DNA from: Hedera helix | Taxonomy: Eukaryota > Streptophyta > Magnoliopsida > Apiales > Araliaceae | Assembly (NCBI GenBank): GCA_947179155.2 | Contig: OX359282.1 | Coordinates: forward strand, 1,999,001 to 2,063,000 | Direction: 5' to 3' | Length of the DNA: 64,000 bases | Shown here: positions 1 through 12,100 of the stretch, piece by piece | Layout: each line of letters begins with the position of its first letter | How positions within the stretch are numbered: position 1 is the first letter of the stretch | Translations under genes and position numbers: made by a program | The notes under the pieces: generated by a model | Told to the model about the DNA's origin: nothing | Databases searched by the model: none | The model's input: the letters and a program-made list of their open reading frames with translations, nothing else

Positions 1-1249
1 GGAGAGTGATATTTTTACATGTGTTTTTTATATTTTCATATGGAACGAACGTCACTTATGTTGTGACGCCCCCAAATCTGGGCCCACACAGCCCAAACTT
101 GAGTCGTCAAAATACTACAACAAAATTATTACAACAAAGCACAACGTACAACAATACAGTGTATAATAATACACAACTAAGTCTTCACTATTATTGCCAC
201 ACTATTTTACAAAACGTGAAGACTATGATAACTATTCCTCGGACCCTCACTCCATTCCCCGGCTAGACCCTGTTATGTTTTCATCTCCTGTTGAAAAACA
301 ATGGAACAAAAGAAAGGGTGAGCTCAAATAGCCCAGTAAAGAATATCATGACTAAGATAATGACAAATAAATTATCATTAGTCTTCAACAGTTGAGTTCT
401 TGATAGAATACAATAGACTACAAGGTTTATATCAAAAACTGCAGTTAAATTCTTAAACAACGTTCAGATCAATAATAGCAGCGGAATGAGTAATCTATTA
501 GAAGAATAATGCAGACTATAATGTCCACTCGGTTCTCTTTTTAGGAAAAACATCGTCAACTTTTATCATCTGAAATATCATTAGTCAAGATAATACAAAT
601 TCACAGTTCCTGATCATAATCATGCACATCAACAGTTCATCTTTATACTACGGGCCAAAGATATTCAATATAGCACCAACGGTCATGATTATACCAGATT
701 CAGCCTTTGGTCATAATCATACCAAACAACAGTTCATCTTTGCACTACGGGCCAAAGAGAACATTCACCACGTGCCATAAAAGACACCGAACAGATGTAT
801 CGCCTTTAACCTATTATATCGCCTTTAACCTATCATCTGTTCAACAAATATATCACATCTGTGCCCCCGGCCACAGATATTCACAACAGCTTGATTTTTG
901 GATGATTAGAATGATATAAATGATGAACAGAAGAAATAGGATAACAATAAGTATCGGAAGTTTACTTTGTACAGATTCAAATAATGTCCAAATTGTCAAC
1001 ATGATGTGGAGTGAAATTTAAAAATGATATTCAAGATCCACAGTTCAGAATAACGGTTACAATTCAATAGAAAGGTTCACGTAAATAGGAAGGTTCAGTT
1101 GAAATAATGAAGTTCAACTATTATGGAACATATAATATTTTCAGGAATTATAGAAGCAATAGTTCCATAATAAATTTCGATTTAGGAGTATGAAAGAAAA
1201 TAATATCCCTTACCGTAGCAGGTTTGATTAACAAAAGGTGAAGGAAATT

Positions 1250-1455
1250 AATACAAAGGGTTATTCACCAACAGGCGGCAATCCGCTCCGTAAGGTTATT
1301 CCCACAATTTAATAGAATTTGAGTACAAAGAGTTATTCACCAAACAGGCGGCAATCCGCTCCGTAAGGTTATTCTCAGAGATTAATAATGAATGAATACG
1401 AAAGGTTATTCACCAACAGGCGGCAATCCGCTCCGTAAGGTTATTCCCACAATTT
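1250..1455. repeat. Three tandem ~70-bp repeats inside solo LTR A
   Basis: The block containing GGTTATTCACC, CAGGCGGCAATCCGCTCCG and TAAGGTTATT occurs three times in direct orientation, starting near 1257, 1330 and 1405. The same array, with four units, lies in the sister LTR at about 59205-59455, so it is part of the LTR family rather than a local expansion. Confidence 0.85.
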
Positions 1456-2059
1456 AATACATGGAAATAAAATGCACGTCTTATGAGTAAGGAAGAAACA
1501 ATATTATTATCGAGAATCAAATAATGATAATCCCTTACCATAGTACGTTTGAATAATGGAAGATGAAAAAGATGGTATCCCTTACCTCAACACGTGACTG
1601 AATATTGATTTAAATGAGGTTGATTAACTTGAACAGTACACGTATACTTATAGATCTTCACAAATACTCAAGATGACTTAAGCACACTTAGAGAGAACTT
1701 TCACAAGAAGTATTTAGAGAGAGAAAGAAAGAACAAGTAAGGAAGTTTATGAAAAATCCTTAAGTTAAGGCTTCTATTTATAGCCAAAAATCTTATCATT
1801 CCTTTAATCTAAACCATTCATTTAAAAAAATCATCTTTTAATCTACACCATCCATTTCAAATTTTATATTATCTTTAATCTACACCATTCATTTCATATC
1901 ACCTAACTTTATATTATAAACAAATTAATTCAATTATTCAACAATAATTCACACTTTAATCTACACCATTTATTTCATATTACCTAATAATCACCTAACT
2001 TTATATTATAAACAAATAACTTTATCAATTCAATTATTATGACTAATTGTTATAAATAC

Positions 2060-2460
2060 AGTATAGTTAGCTCTTAGATATCAAGTCAATAAATTAATGA
2101 AATACAACTGTTTAAATAATATCATAATAGAGATAACAATAATGTAAAAGAAAGCATACGTTACTGTGTAATGACAATTATTGATTCAATAATGTGAATT
2201 ACTGTGCATATGTTACTGTGACAATTATTAGGTTCAATAATTTTAAAAACAGTGCAGCAACAATTATTGACTCAATGATATAAAATACAGTGTAATGACA
2301 ATTATTAAATCAATAATGCAAAATACTGTGTAACAACAATTATTGAATTGATAATATAAAATATTATGCAGTGACAATGAAATGATGCGTAACAGTTACG
2401 GTGTCAATTATCAGACCAATAATATGAGACACTATGCAATACCGTGTGTTACTGTAGAGT
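2060..2460. repeat. Degenerate ~50-bp tandem repeats inside solo LTR A
   Basis: Units carrying ACAATTATTGA(T)TCAATAAT followed by an ACTGTG or TACTGTGTAA block recur about six times with drift. The counterpart in the sister LTR is at 57960-58270. Each unit holds a short inverted core around ATTATTGAATCAATAAT, which could fold back. Confidence 0.7.
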
Positions 2461-2823
2461 ACCGAGTGCTACAGAAAATACCAATAACTACTGTATGCTA
2501 CTATTCTTTTATCACCGGTATTTTAATAGTTCCGTTGACTATTTTTATTTAAAAAGGTTATTTCTGTCGTTTTCTATATCCGACAAATATTCCGTTGTGG
2601 GGTCCACCAATAATTTGTTATTTCGGCGCCGTCGTACGACACGAATATTCCCCGACCAAACGAATATTCCCCGACAAAGCGAATATTGTCCAACAAAATA
2701 AAATTTGTAGATAACATCCTTAACTTTTAACTTGATCGATTTAACCACTTACTGTTTCAAAAAAAATATATATGAAGAAAAATTAAATTTTGTATTTCAT
2801 AAAATTCGGGGTCTTACATATGT

Positions 2824-2998
2824 CCTTCCAAGTTGCCACCAACTTCCAAAGTCGTCCCTAAAAGATCAATTTTCGTCAATTTGGTCATTAAAGTAATATT
2901 TTTTGTCGTTTCCACTCCTTTTACCTAATTTTACTGAAATTCGCCCAAAAAACGACTCGACCCATTTTTTTAAGGGCAAAAGTATTTTTAACATTTCC
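2824..2998. repeat. Left outer TIR arm (inner part)
   Basis: Reverse-complement match to about 5508-5690. The outermost part of this arm is at 1-61, separated by the inserted solo LTR. Identity is clearly below 100 percent, with small indels, so the element is old. Confidence 0.7.
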
Positions 2999-2999
2999 T

Positions 3000-3880
3000 T
3001 ATCTTTCACTCCTCTTTTCCATCGATTTAGGGCTAAGGATTTGGGCAAAACAAACACCCTCCTCTCTGATCACAAATTCACCTATAACTTCCGGCTTCTT
3101 CAGCAATGATTTCACGTCGATTTAGGAGAATCACAAGCTAGCTCATCGTGATGATCAGAAGCTTAAGTCGATCAATTTCATGGTTGACGTCAAGCTCAAA
3201 ATGACCAAACACGAGCCGTGGAACAACAAATTTGAGTTCAATCACGAATCCACGAAACCTTTTAATTTCTTCTCAGAAATCTCACATCCTCCTCCGATTG
3301 AAACACGTTTTTTTGGGTTTAAAAATTTTGCTTCATGTGCTTTTTTAAAAACGAGTTGAGTATGCGATTTGGGTTTTTTCTAATTTTCATAAAAAAAAAA
3401 TCAAAACAAATTAGGTCTCTATTGTGATGGCTTCATTTTGATGGAATTCTTTAAAAATATGATGGGTCTGTTGCTATAGTTTTGTTGCTCTTGATTTTAG
3501 ATTTTCAGCTAAAATGTTGTTTGATGATAATAAGCCTTCTTTCCAACTCAAAAACAGAGAATAGGAAAAGTTTGATTAAGCTTTGGCCGCCATTAATGGA
3601 CCCAGAAGATGTCATAGCCCTATTTGATTCGTGCTGGTTCAATCCCAAAATCTCCTAAAAAACCTTCGATCCCAACAATTTTTAAAGAAAACCGAGATCA
3701 CCAATTTCAATAAATTCAGTCAGAATCTTCAAATTCTAAGTCTCTCTCTCCAAATTCAGGCATTTTCACACCTCACCTTCAAACAATCCTCTCAGGAAAA
3801 GAAGTTGCAGAACAAGAATCGATTAAACCGCAACAATATTTTGTATATTTATACTTATAGTGATATAATTTTTTTTATTT
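3000..3880. other. Interior of the TIR element, possible further gene fragment
   Basis: No intact gene is visible. On the plus strand around 3585-3660 the reading DPEDVIALFDSCWF is open and looks protein-like, but it stops after about 25 residues and I cannot name a family with confidence. The rest is AT-rich and full of stops in all frames. It may be another captured fragment. Confidence 0.3.
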
Positions 3881-5505
3881 CTTTTTAACAATTAAAGGCA
3901 TTTTTTTATAAATATTTATTAAAATGAGGTCATCAAAAAATTAATGTTAAAAATAATTTATATTAATAAAAAAAATTATGAATTAAATTTTAATTGGGTT
4001 AAATCATTTTTTTTTTATCTCTGTACTCAATCTCAATTTATAAATGCATTACTGAATTATTATTTTTTACAATCGAATCACCAAATTGAATATTTTTTTA
4101 TAATTTTTAATTTTTTTATCTAAAAATATTAGATTTTAACAAATTTTTAACATGACATATCATTAGAAATAATACACATTTAACCCAAATCAAAGACCCA
4201 CATCCAGCAACTGAGCTACAACATAATCGCGCTTTCTCTCCCGACCATTATTTTCTGTACAAATCTGCAACGATTGATTGAAGGTATGAGTAGGTCAAGT
4301 GGATGGTTTCATCAATCATGGGATATCATCTCAAAAGAAAAATTGTTGGTTTTTTCTAATGCCGCCTCAAGTAAAATCTCCTGTGAGCGGTAATTCATAC
4401 TGCAAAATGCTCTCTCACCTCTGCAACATTCCAAAAAACCAGTCTCTCAAATCAAAATACTAACAATGTGACAGCAAAGAAAACACAGAAAAACTTGCAA
4501 AGATATTCTTGCGGCTAACCTGTCCATATAAATGCCGATTTCTTCTTGCAAGAATAACAGAAGCTCAAAAATTCATTAGAGGGATACGAAATAGGAATTG
4601 CAGAGCCATTGACACGAGGAGACAAAGGAATCTCCTCATCTTCATTCTTAGACGAATCTGTTACCTCACTGAGCTTTGTTCCATTTTCCGAGCAAAATTT
4701 CCCAGAACTCAAATTGGTCCTACGGTTGCTTAAATGTGGACCAGAAAGTCTCGCAAATCACGTCAATTTCGCCTTCAATTCCCCCAACTTGAAAGCTCGT
4801 CCGATCGATGAAAGGCGGGATATCAAGCGATCGAGTTCGACGATGATAATCATCAGAAATAGACGAGGAAGGAGTTGTCGGCTCGTAATCTATATTCTTC
4901 TGTGCATTTCGACGCTCGAGCTTCGATTTTCTTCCCTTTTTGTGCTTCGAATCCATCAATTTTGCTTCCCGCTATGATTGAAGAATCGAGGTATGTGATG
5001 CATTATGAGTTCGACCCATCAAAGTTCCAGACACCCAACTTCCAAAATCCAGTAAAAATCAAATTAAACTGCGAATTCTTTACTTTAGGAGTTCGAAGTT
5101 CGTGGATTTGGGGGTTTTCTCTAAGGTTTCTTTCTCTTTCTACAGAAATATAAAAGTGGATTTTATCGGGAAAATGAAGAGAGAGAAAATGGGGGGATGT
5201 GGGAATGGGTTGTCGGATGACTGGTATGCTTTTTTTACACGTGCATATTACATGGATAAATCTATTACGATGCTCCCTTTCTTATTCCGTTTAAATTAAT
5301 ATATTTTATAAAAAATATTCAATTCAATGATTAAATTATAAAAAAAAATCAATTCAGTAATATATTTATAAATTAAGATCAAATAAAATGATAAAAAAAT
5401 AATTTAATCCAATTTTAATTATATAAATTTTATTATTTTAAATAATTTTAGTTTTTTATATTTTTATTTTGAATTAATAACATAATAATATACATATTAA
5501 TAATG
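3880..5505. mobile_element. Inner inverted-repeat unit carrying an FLZ pseudogene
   Basis: Bases about 3880-4150 pair with the reverse complement of about 5285-5505. A shared run is TTTATAAAT(G/A)(C/T)ATTACTGAATT, with further similarity on both sides. The unit encloses the FCS-like zinc finger pseudogene at 4312-4959. Its right arm abuts the outer element's right TIR, so either one element sits inside another or both are layers of one complex TIR. Ends and target duplication could not be fixed. Confidence 0.55.
4312..4959 (-). pseudogene. FCS-like zinc finger (FLZ, DUF581) pseudogene fragment
   Basis: On the minus strand, an N-terminal part from the Met at 4959 carries the FLZ-type stretch VGGIEGEIDVIC. 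A frame change near 4750 then leads into SGPHLSNRRT and on to EFLSFCYSCKKK at about 4580-4545, the first half of an FLZ domain. A donor (ACAG/GTTAGC, exon end 4520) and an acceptor (TTGCAG/AGG, exon start 4420) join IYMDR to GERAFCSMNYRSQEILLE, the second half, ending at TGA 4314-4312. Defects: frameshift near 4750, a second near 4545 just before IYMD, and Tyr where the family has the last zinc-binding Cys (FCSxxCR). FLZ proteins are plant adaptors of SnRK1. This copy is very unlikely to be functional and lies between inverted repeats, suggesting capture. Confidence 0.75.
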
Positions 5506-5507
5506 TT

Positions 5508-5800
5508 AAAGACACTTTTGCCCTTTAAAAAATGAATCGAGTCAATTTTTAGTCGAATTATAATAAAATCGGATAAGAAGAATAAAAACGACAAAAAAAT
5601 ATTACTTTAATAACTAAATTGACAAAAAATAAACTTTAAGTATGACTTTGAAAATAAATGACAAATTAGAAGGACATTAGTGACATTCGTCATTTCCACA
5701 TAATTCTCTCACATGAAGGTTAAACTCACTCTCTTTATGCTCATATGAGATACGAGCATGTAAAAATATCAAAAACATATATAAAAATATCAGTTCCCAA
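5508..5800. repeat. Right outer TIR arm
   Basis: Reverse-complement partner of 2824-2998 plus 1-61. Similarity continues to the block GCATGTAAAAATATC at about 5757-5772. The following stretch with GTTCCCAAACGG at 5800-5815 may be the true terminus, but its partner would lie upstream of the window. Confidence 0.6.
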
Positions 5801-5899
5801 ACGGAATACACTTTAAAAAAGTTTTAAAATGTGCTATAATTAAATATTAGATTAATCCCAAACTTGACAATCAAACACTTCTAACAGTTAGTACAACAA

Positions 5900-6150
5900 T
5901 ATGATCAAATCATTACAATTCTTTCAGTTGATACAACAATTGAATGTTATTTCATGCCATAGCAGCATAACATACCCCACAAAATCAAAAATGAAAATTA
6001 CAATGTGAAACGCTGCTAAAATGACAAAAATAAATTAACATCCAACTAACTGCCCAAAAATGCTGCCCACATACATGTATACTTACAACAGCAGCTTCAA
6101 AGAACAATAATGACAAATATCCCAACAACAGTATGTTTCTGCCTTCAAAT
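5900..6150 (-). other. CalS 3'UTR region
   Basis: Non-coding sequence directly after the CalS stop codon on the minus strand. Candidate AATAAA-like signals on the minus strand are not strong, so the poly(A) site is not fixed. It ends before the inverted-repeat element whose right arm finishes near 5800. Confidence 0.4.
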
Positions 6151-9100
6151 TTACTCCTTGTTTCGAGATGCGCGATCCTTTCTGTGTCCGCCAAGGATGC
6201 GAGAAATTTGTAAACCTCTGCTGAATGCTTGGTTGAATAACATTCGAGTTTGGAACTCGGAAACAAAAGGAAACCAGGCAAGAAAAGCAACTGGGGTGAA
6301 AAGAAGCAAACCCATCACGATTTCATAGCTACGGGCAAGTGTCCGAACTGATCCCCAAAACCCTGCTCGATGAACGAGAGGCTTGCATGCTTGTGCAATC
6401 TGAAATAAGAAGAGGAATCAGGAATTGGAACTTATGAACAGAACTGTTGAGAAATGATTATCTTGTGATACTCAAATTTGAGAGGAAAGGTGTATGTGCG
6501 TAGTATCAGCAGGTTTTAGTAAAAATTACGGAACTATGCAAAAACAATGAATGAATAAGAATTTTGAAATCATGATGCATCTAAGGAATTAACATATTTT
6601 ATGTGCACCATTCTTGCTCATTAATACTGTGTTTGTGAGTTTTAAAAAGGAGAGAATAACGGAGGAAAATTTAGGTAAGAGATCAAAAGTTTCTGCTTTG
6701 GTAGTTTTTTTTAGAAGAGAGAAAATAGAGTTGTTTTTTATAAAAATTCCTGCCAAACTTATCTCGTAGGGGTAAACTAGTATTGTACTCTTTTATAAAA
6801 TTTCCTTCCAAAACTTACAAACACAAGAAAAGAAAAGAAATTTCCTTTCTCTCACGCTTTTTTCTTTTATAAGTTTTAAAATCTTTTCTTTTCTTCTCTC
6901 CCCAAACTCAATCTGTAAAAGAGGCAACATTTTGGTTATTACAATAGTGAACTATTAAGTTGAAATAGAAATGGAAGATGTTTCTCAAGATTTAAAAGAG
7001 AAATGCAAGATGTTTCTCAAAGATTTAAAAGAGAAATGCAAGATGTTTCTCAAGAATTAAAAGATACCAACAACTAATACGACATGAATTGTATACTGAA
7101 ATTTTTTACTGACCAGAAGCAAACCCCAACCAGTTGGCATGAAGGCAAGAATGCAGACAATGATGTCCTGAACCGTCATATGGGGGAGTGCGATCAAGGT
7201 TACCAGAATAGAAATGAATGTCAGAAAGATCAATCCTTTGATAAGCCGGAACATAAGTTGAAAATTTGCACTAAATTTTCGCCGTCCTACTGAAATAGTC
7301 TGGAAGAACATTACACAGGTTAAGAAACTGAACCGTTGAGCTGATTTTAAAAATGCAATATGACCAAATCAATTAAATCCCAGTGCAACTTGTAAGATAA
7401 CCCCAAAATTAGAGAAAAATGAACAAATAAACAATCAATTGAATCAAACTGAAATTTGAAATAACAAAATAATTACAGAACAGGTCCGATATGCATATGC
7501 ATACCAAAAGCTATATACTAAATCAGAATATTTAGTGGAAGATGAAGATATTTTAGGTTGCTTCTTCATTGTGTATTACTACATAGGAGACGTAATTAAC
7601 ATTGAAAAATGCAAAGCAGTTGTGTGGATTTTTCTCACCTTCATCACAAACAACATCAGAAATATCATCAGCCATGATATGCCATATACCTGTTAGAGAA
7701 AAATTACAAGTTAGATTTTAACAGAACTTTTACAAATGACAGCAAGTGTAATAAACCTCAAGGTTACAACATACCAGAAAACTCTTAGTATGCTTTGTTA
7801 TGTTTAAGTGATAAACAAGCCCATACTGGTAGATGAAAAATCGTAAAGCCAGTAATATCTCAGCAATGATACCACGCTTTCCAGAATGATGAAGATGTTC
7901 TTGTTCCTCCTCCCACCATGATTCCCAACTTTTTTCAGGTGGCACACCAATACCACCTCGATTGCTTATCCACTTGTTCCAATCAGTCCAATCATCAACG
8001 ATCTTTTGCCATTCAAAACCAGAAGGATTGAAGAGGAAGGGAGCAAAAAGCCAGGTGCCAACCATGAACCATATTGATACGGTGATCAAAATATAAGCAA
8101 GTGCTCCTCTATAGGTTTTACCAAAAATTTCGTAAACAAGAAGTAAAATCATTAGCTCAAGCCCCTTGACAAAATGACTGCGGGAGTATAGCCGATAGTT
8201 TTCAGCGAACTTAGCATGAAACACCACAAACCCACGACCAGTGGGTCTATATTTTGCACCCCCATGAAGTAATGTCCTTCCATAATAGTGAGTCTTAGTT
8301 CCAAGTGAAAATGTGAAAAATACTGGTGCTAGTTGCAATTGCATCAGAATAAATTCACTTAATGCAGTTCGGAAACCTCTTTCTAAGCCAATCTCCATCA
8401 TCATAGGCAAGGCCATTAGAAAGCCAATTTGCACGAATGACTGCGAAGCAAGAGCCACTTGAAGTGGCTTGTTATCTCGAATAGCTGGTTGAGTACTTAA
8501 ACCCTCTTCAAGTCCACTAAGAACAAGATACAGGCGCCCATATAGGAATACATATACAGTAAGAACAGTAATCTGCAAGAAAAAAGTTTGAGAGCTCAGA
8601 AAGACAAATATAGATCATCATGATAGTGAAATAAAAAACAGAGTGAATCTTTTTAAATGTACCAAGGTACTGAAGTAGAAACCAATGGTAGTAAAATAAC
8701 ACGATAACATCCTGAAAAAATCAAAACGGTGCCCAAGTCTGTACAGGTCACGACTCAACGTCTGTTCTCCATTCCCGTTCGCTATTTTTGCTTCAAACAG
8801 TGAAATCTGATTAAGGCCCACATCCCTCCCTTTCCCAACTTGTATGTATTCATGATGCGTTACATTGCCTTCACGAAGTGTAGAATTAAAGCCTGCACTC
8901 AATGTCATGTCAAAAAGTAACTTGGTAAGCGAAGATTATGCACAAAAAATTTCTCATAAAGGACTGCAATATTGAGTATGAAATTACCAGCGAATATATC
9001 CTCGCTTAAGTTGATAATATTGGAAGCTTTGCTAACTCCTCCTCTCGTGAGGTGAAACAGCCTATCAAAAACATCTGGATGACCATAGTGAAATCGAACC
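6151..9100 (-). CDS. CALS3: CalS exons 37-42 (residues 1405-1947): catalytic end and C-terminal membrane cluster
   Basis: Exons: 8988-9100, 8663-8892, 7775-8572, 7639-7689, 7114-7299, 6151-6399 (stop TAA 6153-6151). It encodes RFHYGHPDVFDRLFHLTRGG, EYIQVGKGRDVGLNQISLFE, RLGHRFDFFRMLSCYFTTIG, then many hydrophobic helices. The RPTG of RxTG (proposed UDP-glucose contact) is in exon 39, the longest exon at 798 nt. Exon 41 uses the less usual donor GTCAGT, which gives the conserved join WGLLL-IAQACKP. The C-terminus keeps the family's FNQAFSRGLQISRILGG tail. Confidence 0.94.
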
Positions 9101-12100
9101 CTGAGTGAGAAAAACAAAAGATAATAATAAAGGTTAATGACCAAACTCTGTGGTCTGTGCAAGCACAACACTGAACAAGTGAGTCACGACTATAGATGCT
9201 ATCATGTCAAGCATACTGAATATCAGTAAATCGCAAGCAAACACTTCAAAATAAGGAGAAAGTCAAGAAAGTCAACAAAAGACAGGGTATCAGTGAAACT
9301 CATAACCACATAAATCTATATGGAAATTATTCAGAAGTCCAATGTGGCAGAGTCTATGAGACCAAAGTTTTTTCGATCAAAATGGAAATTATGTATATAT
9401 ATATACACGCATGCGAGCGCACACACATGTTACAGCACACAAGAACACAACATTTACGTGGAATGCCCCAAACCATGGGTAAGAGGCAAAAGATATTACA
9501 ATATCAAAGTGTCAAGAATACAATCTGTGAAGTGAACTCTCACATCCCAAAAACCTGAATACACCCAAACTGTTTCACTGTGAAAGCATCATTGTGAAAG
9601 CAGCTAAAAACTGAGAAAGAAAAGAACAGGTAAATGATACTAAAAACCAAACTTTTACTTTCTGCTTTAACCAACCAAGTACAATTTTGCAAACCAAACT
9701 TTAAAGTCAAGAGAGAATCTATTTTCTCAATAAAAACTAACAGCCTTGAGTTGGCTAAAATTGGCCATTAAATATATCCTATGTGGCATGGAAAATATGA
9801 CATGGAAAAATTTATATAAGAAAAAGAAATAAAAGGGCATAAAAGTAAAATGGTAATTAAAATTTTTAAAATTAAAAAATCTCTTCTCCTTCGGTCATGG
9901 AAACCACTAACACAGATCCAAGTGATTGTGACCGTAGAATTTGAAGTACAAGATCCACTAAGATCACTTCATACTGAAATAATCTTTATTTAAGGACTTA
10001 GATCCATGTCTAAAAAGGCCTACTTGCAAGTGTAATGGCCCCATTAATTCTTGTAAAACGAATGTGATTTTGATCGGCTTTGCACTTTTTGACTTTGGAT
10101 TTTCAAAAACAACCAACCCGAGTGGCGAAGGGATCAGAGTTACAGGTCCAACTAAACCTTGTTCGAAAAAATGTAAGAAGGCAAAGGAGAAGTTAGTGGA
10201 GGTTGAGAAAGAGAGAGCGCAAGCAATTGATGAACTTGAAGAAGCCTGAAGGTTAGCAGAGGAAGCTAATGGGAAACTCACATAGGCTTTGGTCTATAAT
10301 GCTACCTTCATTCCCAGCACCAACACCAACACCAACGACCTGCCACCAAGCAGAAACTCTTAAAATCCCTTGAGTTGGTGATTTGGGACAACTGAATTAG
10401 TGATTTTCATTGGTAAATTAAATTTTTTCTTAAAATCCTTGGAGTTGAAATATTTGGAGAAACAATATGGTTCAGATATGGAGATGAGAGAGAATTGGGA
10501 TTAAAGATGAACAAATGGAGTTTTGGGGGAGAAGCTAAAGAGGAGAGAGAAGATGGGAAAGAGAGAGTATGCAAAAAATCCATATCAAAAGCCATGTCAT
10601 TTTTTTATGGTGTTGGAAAATAAATAAAAATTTTGAATGGTCAAATTTAGTCAACTACCATCTATCAAAAAAAGTAGGGAAATAGATTCTTTCTCAAGAC
10701 TTTGAAGTTTAATGTGAAAATTTTGTACTTCATTGGTTAAAAACAGAAAGTAAGTGAAATTTTATTGGTTTTTAACGTCGTTTACCCAAAAGAATATAAA
10801 AAACCTAGCTATAATAACATATAAATAGTTGGGCTAAAACCATTATAAGCACAAATAACATAACAGGTCCATACCATAGAGGTTTTGTCCCTTCACCCCC
10901 TTAGAGGATTAGTGGTTAGCTCTAGCCTTCGACCTATCGACCGTGGTTCTCCAATATCACTACTAAACCTCATATTTCTTTTTTTTCGGGTCACAACAAA
11001 ATATTATCCAGATCCGGTCAAGTGTTGAATCCTAAACTAGAATTCGAGACATACATAACAAATACAGTATGAACCTATGCATATAGATTTATTACATTCG
11101 TAAATACATTTCTGGAACTGGGCTGTCTTGACTGTATCTTGTAAGGATTGTATTCACAGCTCAAAAAATAAATTGAACAACTGAGGATTGTCTCTGTGTT
11201 TTTTTTGGATTCTTTAAGTTTCAAAAAAGAAGTTCAGTGATTTCATTTAGCAGAAAAAGAAAACTACTAAGAAAATGACCAGTGGATTAAATAAACAAGT
11301 AGCAAAATCACATATTACACTTTGAACTCTATATATTTCAGTCTAGGTTTTTGTAAAAAGCCATAAAACTTTACATTCACTATTTAGCTTCTTTATTGTG
11401 TTTATGTAATTTTTAGAGTGTCTAAGGAACTTATAATTCAATTATTATGCAATGTAGCATTAAACAAGTATGTGAGACATCTGCATTATCATTTGAATGA
11501 TGTTTTGTGTACTACTAGATGGTATTTTTGTGTTTATGCAATTGATCCATCTTGCTATTCTTATTACTTGAATTTTTATCACAACATTTTTGAAAAAAAA
11601 AATTTGAAACTCATAACAATGCATATCACCCAACCAATATCGAGTCCAAAAATAACCCTTCGTAACCAGACTTCTACCGCAAGTTTGAACCATGTTTCTT
11701 ACCAACTAAATGATCTAAACAAAAACCTCTGTCGTACTCCATACCATCACAAGTGACATTTTCTATTCCCATTTTCATTTTTACGTACCAGATCGAACCA
11801 TAATCTCGGTAACATAGGTCCATAAACCAATAACAAAAGGAAAGACATATGTGTGTATCTATGTATATATAGAGAGAGAGAGAGAGAAAGGGAGAAAGAT
11901 ATCTTACTTCAAAGGGTTAGCTAACAATCTTTGGCCAATAGTCACAAAACTAGTCTCCTGATTTGACATAAACCATGCAAGAGAAGAAACACTGCATCGA
12001 ATAAAAGCAAATTATGACAATATACAAAAAGAGAAAAGTAAAAGAAAATAAATTAAGTTGAAACCAGAAAACCTAAAAAAAATACCTTCCAGTAAATATA

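Larger units (their letters stand above)
62..2818 (-). mobile_element. Solo LTR, copy A (2,757 bp)
   Basis: The unit begins TGTGACGCCCCC and ends GGGGTCTTACA, and is flanked by a perfect 5-bp target duplication TATGT (57-61 and 2819-2823). This is the signature of a solo LTR left by LTR-LTR recombination. It is the same family as 57646-60908, in opposite orientation. A TATAAATA box on the minus strand (82-75 of the 1700s, i.e. 1782-1775) indicates that the LTR reads on the minus strand. The TGTAAGACCCC start seen on that strand is of a kind common in plant Ty3/gypsy LTRs; family assignment is inference. It sits inside the left arm of the 1-5800 inverted-repeat element. Confidence 0.9.
1..5800. 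mobile_element. Long-TIR (MULE-like) DNA element, left end outside the window
   Basis: Bases 2824-2998 match the reverse complement of about 5508-5690 over roughly 180 bp (shared blocks such as ATGTCCTTC, AAAGTAATATTTTTTGTCG and GGGCAAAAGT). If the solo LTR at 62-2818 is removed, the left arm continues into 1-61, where GTCACTTATGTCC pairs with GTCACTAATGTCC near 5670-5690 and GATATTTTTACATG pairs with the complement near 5760. The left end must therefore lie upstream of this window, and no target duplication can be checked. Long TIRs, no visible transposase and enclosed gene fragments resemble a Pack-MULE. The superfamily is inferred from structure only. Confidence 0.6.

Noticed and set aside
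707..919. ORFs within 62-2818 (e.g. 707-919, 2444-2701)
   Set aside because: Located in the solo LTR and its tandem arrays; no protein features, and not conserved as ORFs in copy B.
1250..2460. Regular repeats that might suggest a CRISPR array
   Set aside because: This is plant nuclear DNA; the units are tandem repeats within an LTR family without unique spacers.
4609..4977. 122-codon ORF on the plus strand
   Set aside because: It is antisense to the FLZ reading, whose motifs and splice sites are far more convincing.
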